Shown: positions 63,304 to 64,000 of the stretch, in pieces | Numbering within the stretch: position 1 is the stretch's first letter | Layout: the number at the start of each line of letters is the position of its first letter | Assembly: GCF_000739995.1 (NCBI RefSeq) | Contig: NZ_BBJX01000005.1 | Span: forward strand, 310,001 to 374,000 | Length of the DNA stretch: 64,000 nucleotides | Source of the DNA: Comamonas granuli NBRC 101663 | GTDB taxonomy: Bacteria; Pseudomonadota; Gammaproteobacteria; Burkholderiales; Burkholderiaceae_C | Direction of reading: 5' to 3' | The notes under the pieces: model-generated | What the model was told of the DNA's origin: nothing | The model's database searches: none | What the model saw: the letters and a program-made list of their open reading frames with translations, nothing else | Program-made: the position numbers and the translations under genes

Positions 63304-64000
63304 TCAGCCGCGCTGCGGGTCGGGGAACAGCAGCCTGCCGCCCGGGATGCGCGGGCGCTGGAAGGGCTTCCAGGTGCCTCCCATGCCCGCGGGCTGGCTC
63401 AGCCGGTCGGCCACCACCCACCAGGCGCTGGGGTTCAGGCCCAGGCCGAAGTGGCTGGCCACGACCTCGATGTTCTCGGTGTGCGGGTTGTGCGGCGCGG
63501 GCGCCTGGATGCTGCCGCGCCAGGCCACCACGCCGTCGCTGCGCGAGTAGATGCTCGTGGTGGGTACCGGCGGCGCCACGGGCAGGTCGTGCTGCTCGTG
63601 CTCGCGGCCGGGGTCGCGGCCGCTGGCGAACTGGTAGATGCGCCAGGCGTTGGTCGAGGTGTGCGGGCCGGCAAACGGCGTGCCCAGCGTGATTACGCAG
63701 CGCACGCGGTCGGGCATCTCCTTGGCCAGCTCGCGTGCGTACACGCCGCCCAGGCTCCAGCCCACCAGACTCACGCGCGCGCCGCTGCGCTGGCAGGTTT
63801 CCTCCAGCATGCGCCGGGCCGTCTCCAGCACGCCGGGGCGCGGGCCCAGGTTCAGGCCCTGGCCCCAGCCGAAGGTCTGGTAGTTGCGCGATTCCAGGTA
63901 GTGGCGCAGCGGCAGCGTGGTGGGGTCGCCCGCCGTGAGGCCGGGAAACACGATGATGGAATGCCCGTCGCCCAGCGGCGCGTTCTGCAGCAGGGGCCAG
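63304..64000 (-). CDS. Alpha/beta hydrolase, lipase-like (5' end off window)
   Basis: At least 232 residues; the reading frame is open to the right edge (upstream codons WPLLQNAPLGDGHSIIVFPG), so the true start is outside. The nucleophile elbow is SLVGWSLGGVYA, with a preceding FPGL oxyanion-hole segment. SRSDGVVAW supplies the acid and SHFGLGLNPSAW a candidate His. This layout resembles PGAP1-like/triacylglycerol lipases. No other function can be assigned. Confidence 0.82.
   Translation of the reverse strand, partial: WPLLQNAPLGDGHSIIVFPGLTAGDPTTLPLRHYLESRNYQTFGWGQGLNLGPRPGVLETARRMLEETCQRSGARVSLVGWSLGGVYARELAKEMPDRVRCVITLGTPFAGPHTSTNAWRIYQFASGRDPGREHEQHDLPVAPPVPTTSIYSRSDGVVAWRGSIQAPAPHNPHTENIEVVASHFGLGLNPSAWWVVADRLSQPAGMGGTWKPFQRPRIPGGRLLFPDPQRG

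Overview
The window is a dense, very GC-rich bacterial chromosome segment. It has about 54 protein genes, intergenic gaps all under about 230 bp, and no rRNA, tRNA, CRISPR, prophage or transposase that I can see. Gene content (FimV-like protein, thiO-thiS-thiG-thiE, tauE-cysI-DUF934-cysH-cysD-cysN, DUF1631, YggX/MnmC) and a short interspersed repeat typed roughly as ATAGCT-N-GCGCTTG point to a betaproteobacterium, most likely Comamonadaceae (Acidovorax/Alicycliphilus-like). The genus is an inference from gene style only.

Layout. 1-2446: start of a 3-hydroxyacyl-CoA dehydrogenase (runs off the left edge) and a FimV-like protein. 2506-10950: thiamine block. thiO-thiS-thiG-thiE sits behind a TPP riboswitch, with thiD divergent; then an MgtA-type Mg2+ ATPase, and the HMP transporter gene cytX behind a second TPP riboswitch. 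10985-23428: phosphate block. pstSCAB-phoU-phoB-phoR lie on the minus strand, followed by a divergent periplasmic binding protein, ppx, and convergent ppk-sixA. PhoB boxes are readable before pstS, before the binding protein and before ppk. 23477-24995: a thioredoxin-reductase-like ferredoxin-NADP+ reductase with its ferredoxin FdxA. 25098-31352: the assimilatory sulfate reduction operon. 31353-33591: mnmC and yggX. 33707-44268: sulfate uptake, with two sulfate-binding proteins (one Tat-type, one Sec-type) and cysTWA. Between the two binding-protein genes lie a pirin, a lipoate-ligase-like protein, azoR/LysR, an HDOD protein and a serine hydrolase. 44317-48347: dsbB, a GAF/HD-GYP protein, and an OlsF-like ornithine-lipid synthase behind four tandem PhoB half-sites. 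48334-53601: argA and a PmrAB-like two-component system with eptA. 53681-64000: hrpA, a DUF1631 protein, a proton-pumping pyrophosphatase divergent from the soluble pyrophosphatase, and a truncated lipase-like hydrolase.

How it works together. Three nutrient responses dominate. Phosphate: PhoBR very probably controls Pst uptake, polyphosphate metabolism, an orphan binding protein and, from the operator array, synthesis of phosphorus-free ornithine lipids. Sulfur: AT-rich CysB-like promoter regions that resemble one another precede tauE/cys, both sbp genes and a serine hydrolase, which suggests the hydrolase joins the sulfur-starvation response. Thiamine: two TPP riboswitches tie thiazole synthesis and pyrimidine uptake to one signal.

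The most unusual large-scale feature is the interspersed repeat. It is found between genes, and also inside dsbB and hrpA, at the 5' end of cysN and at the 3' ends of phoB and cysH, so it contributes codons and stop codons.
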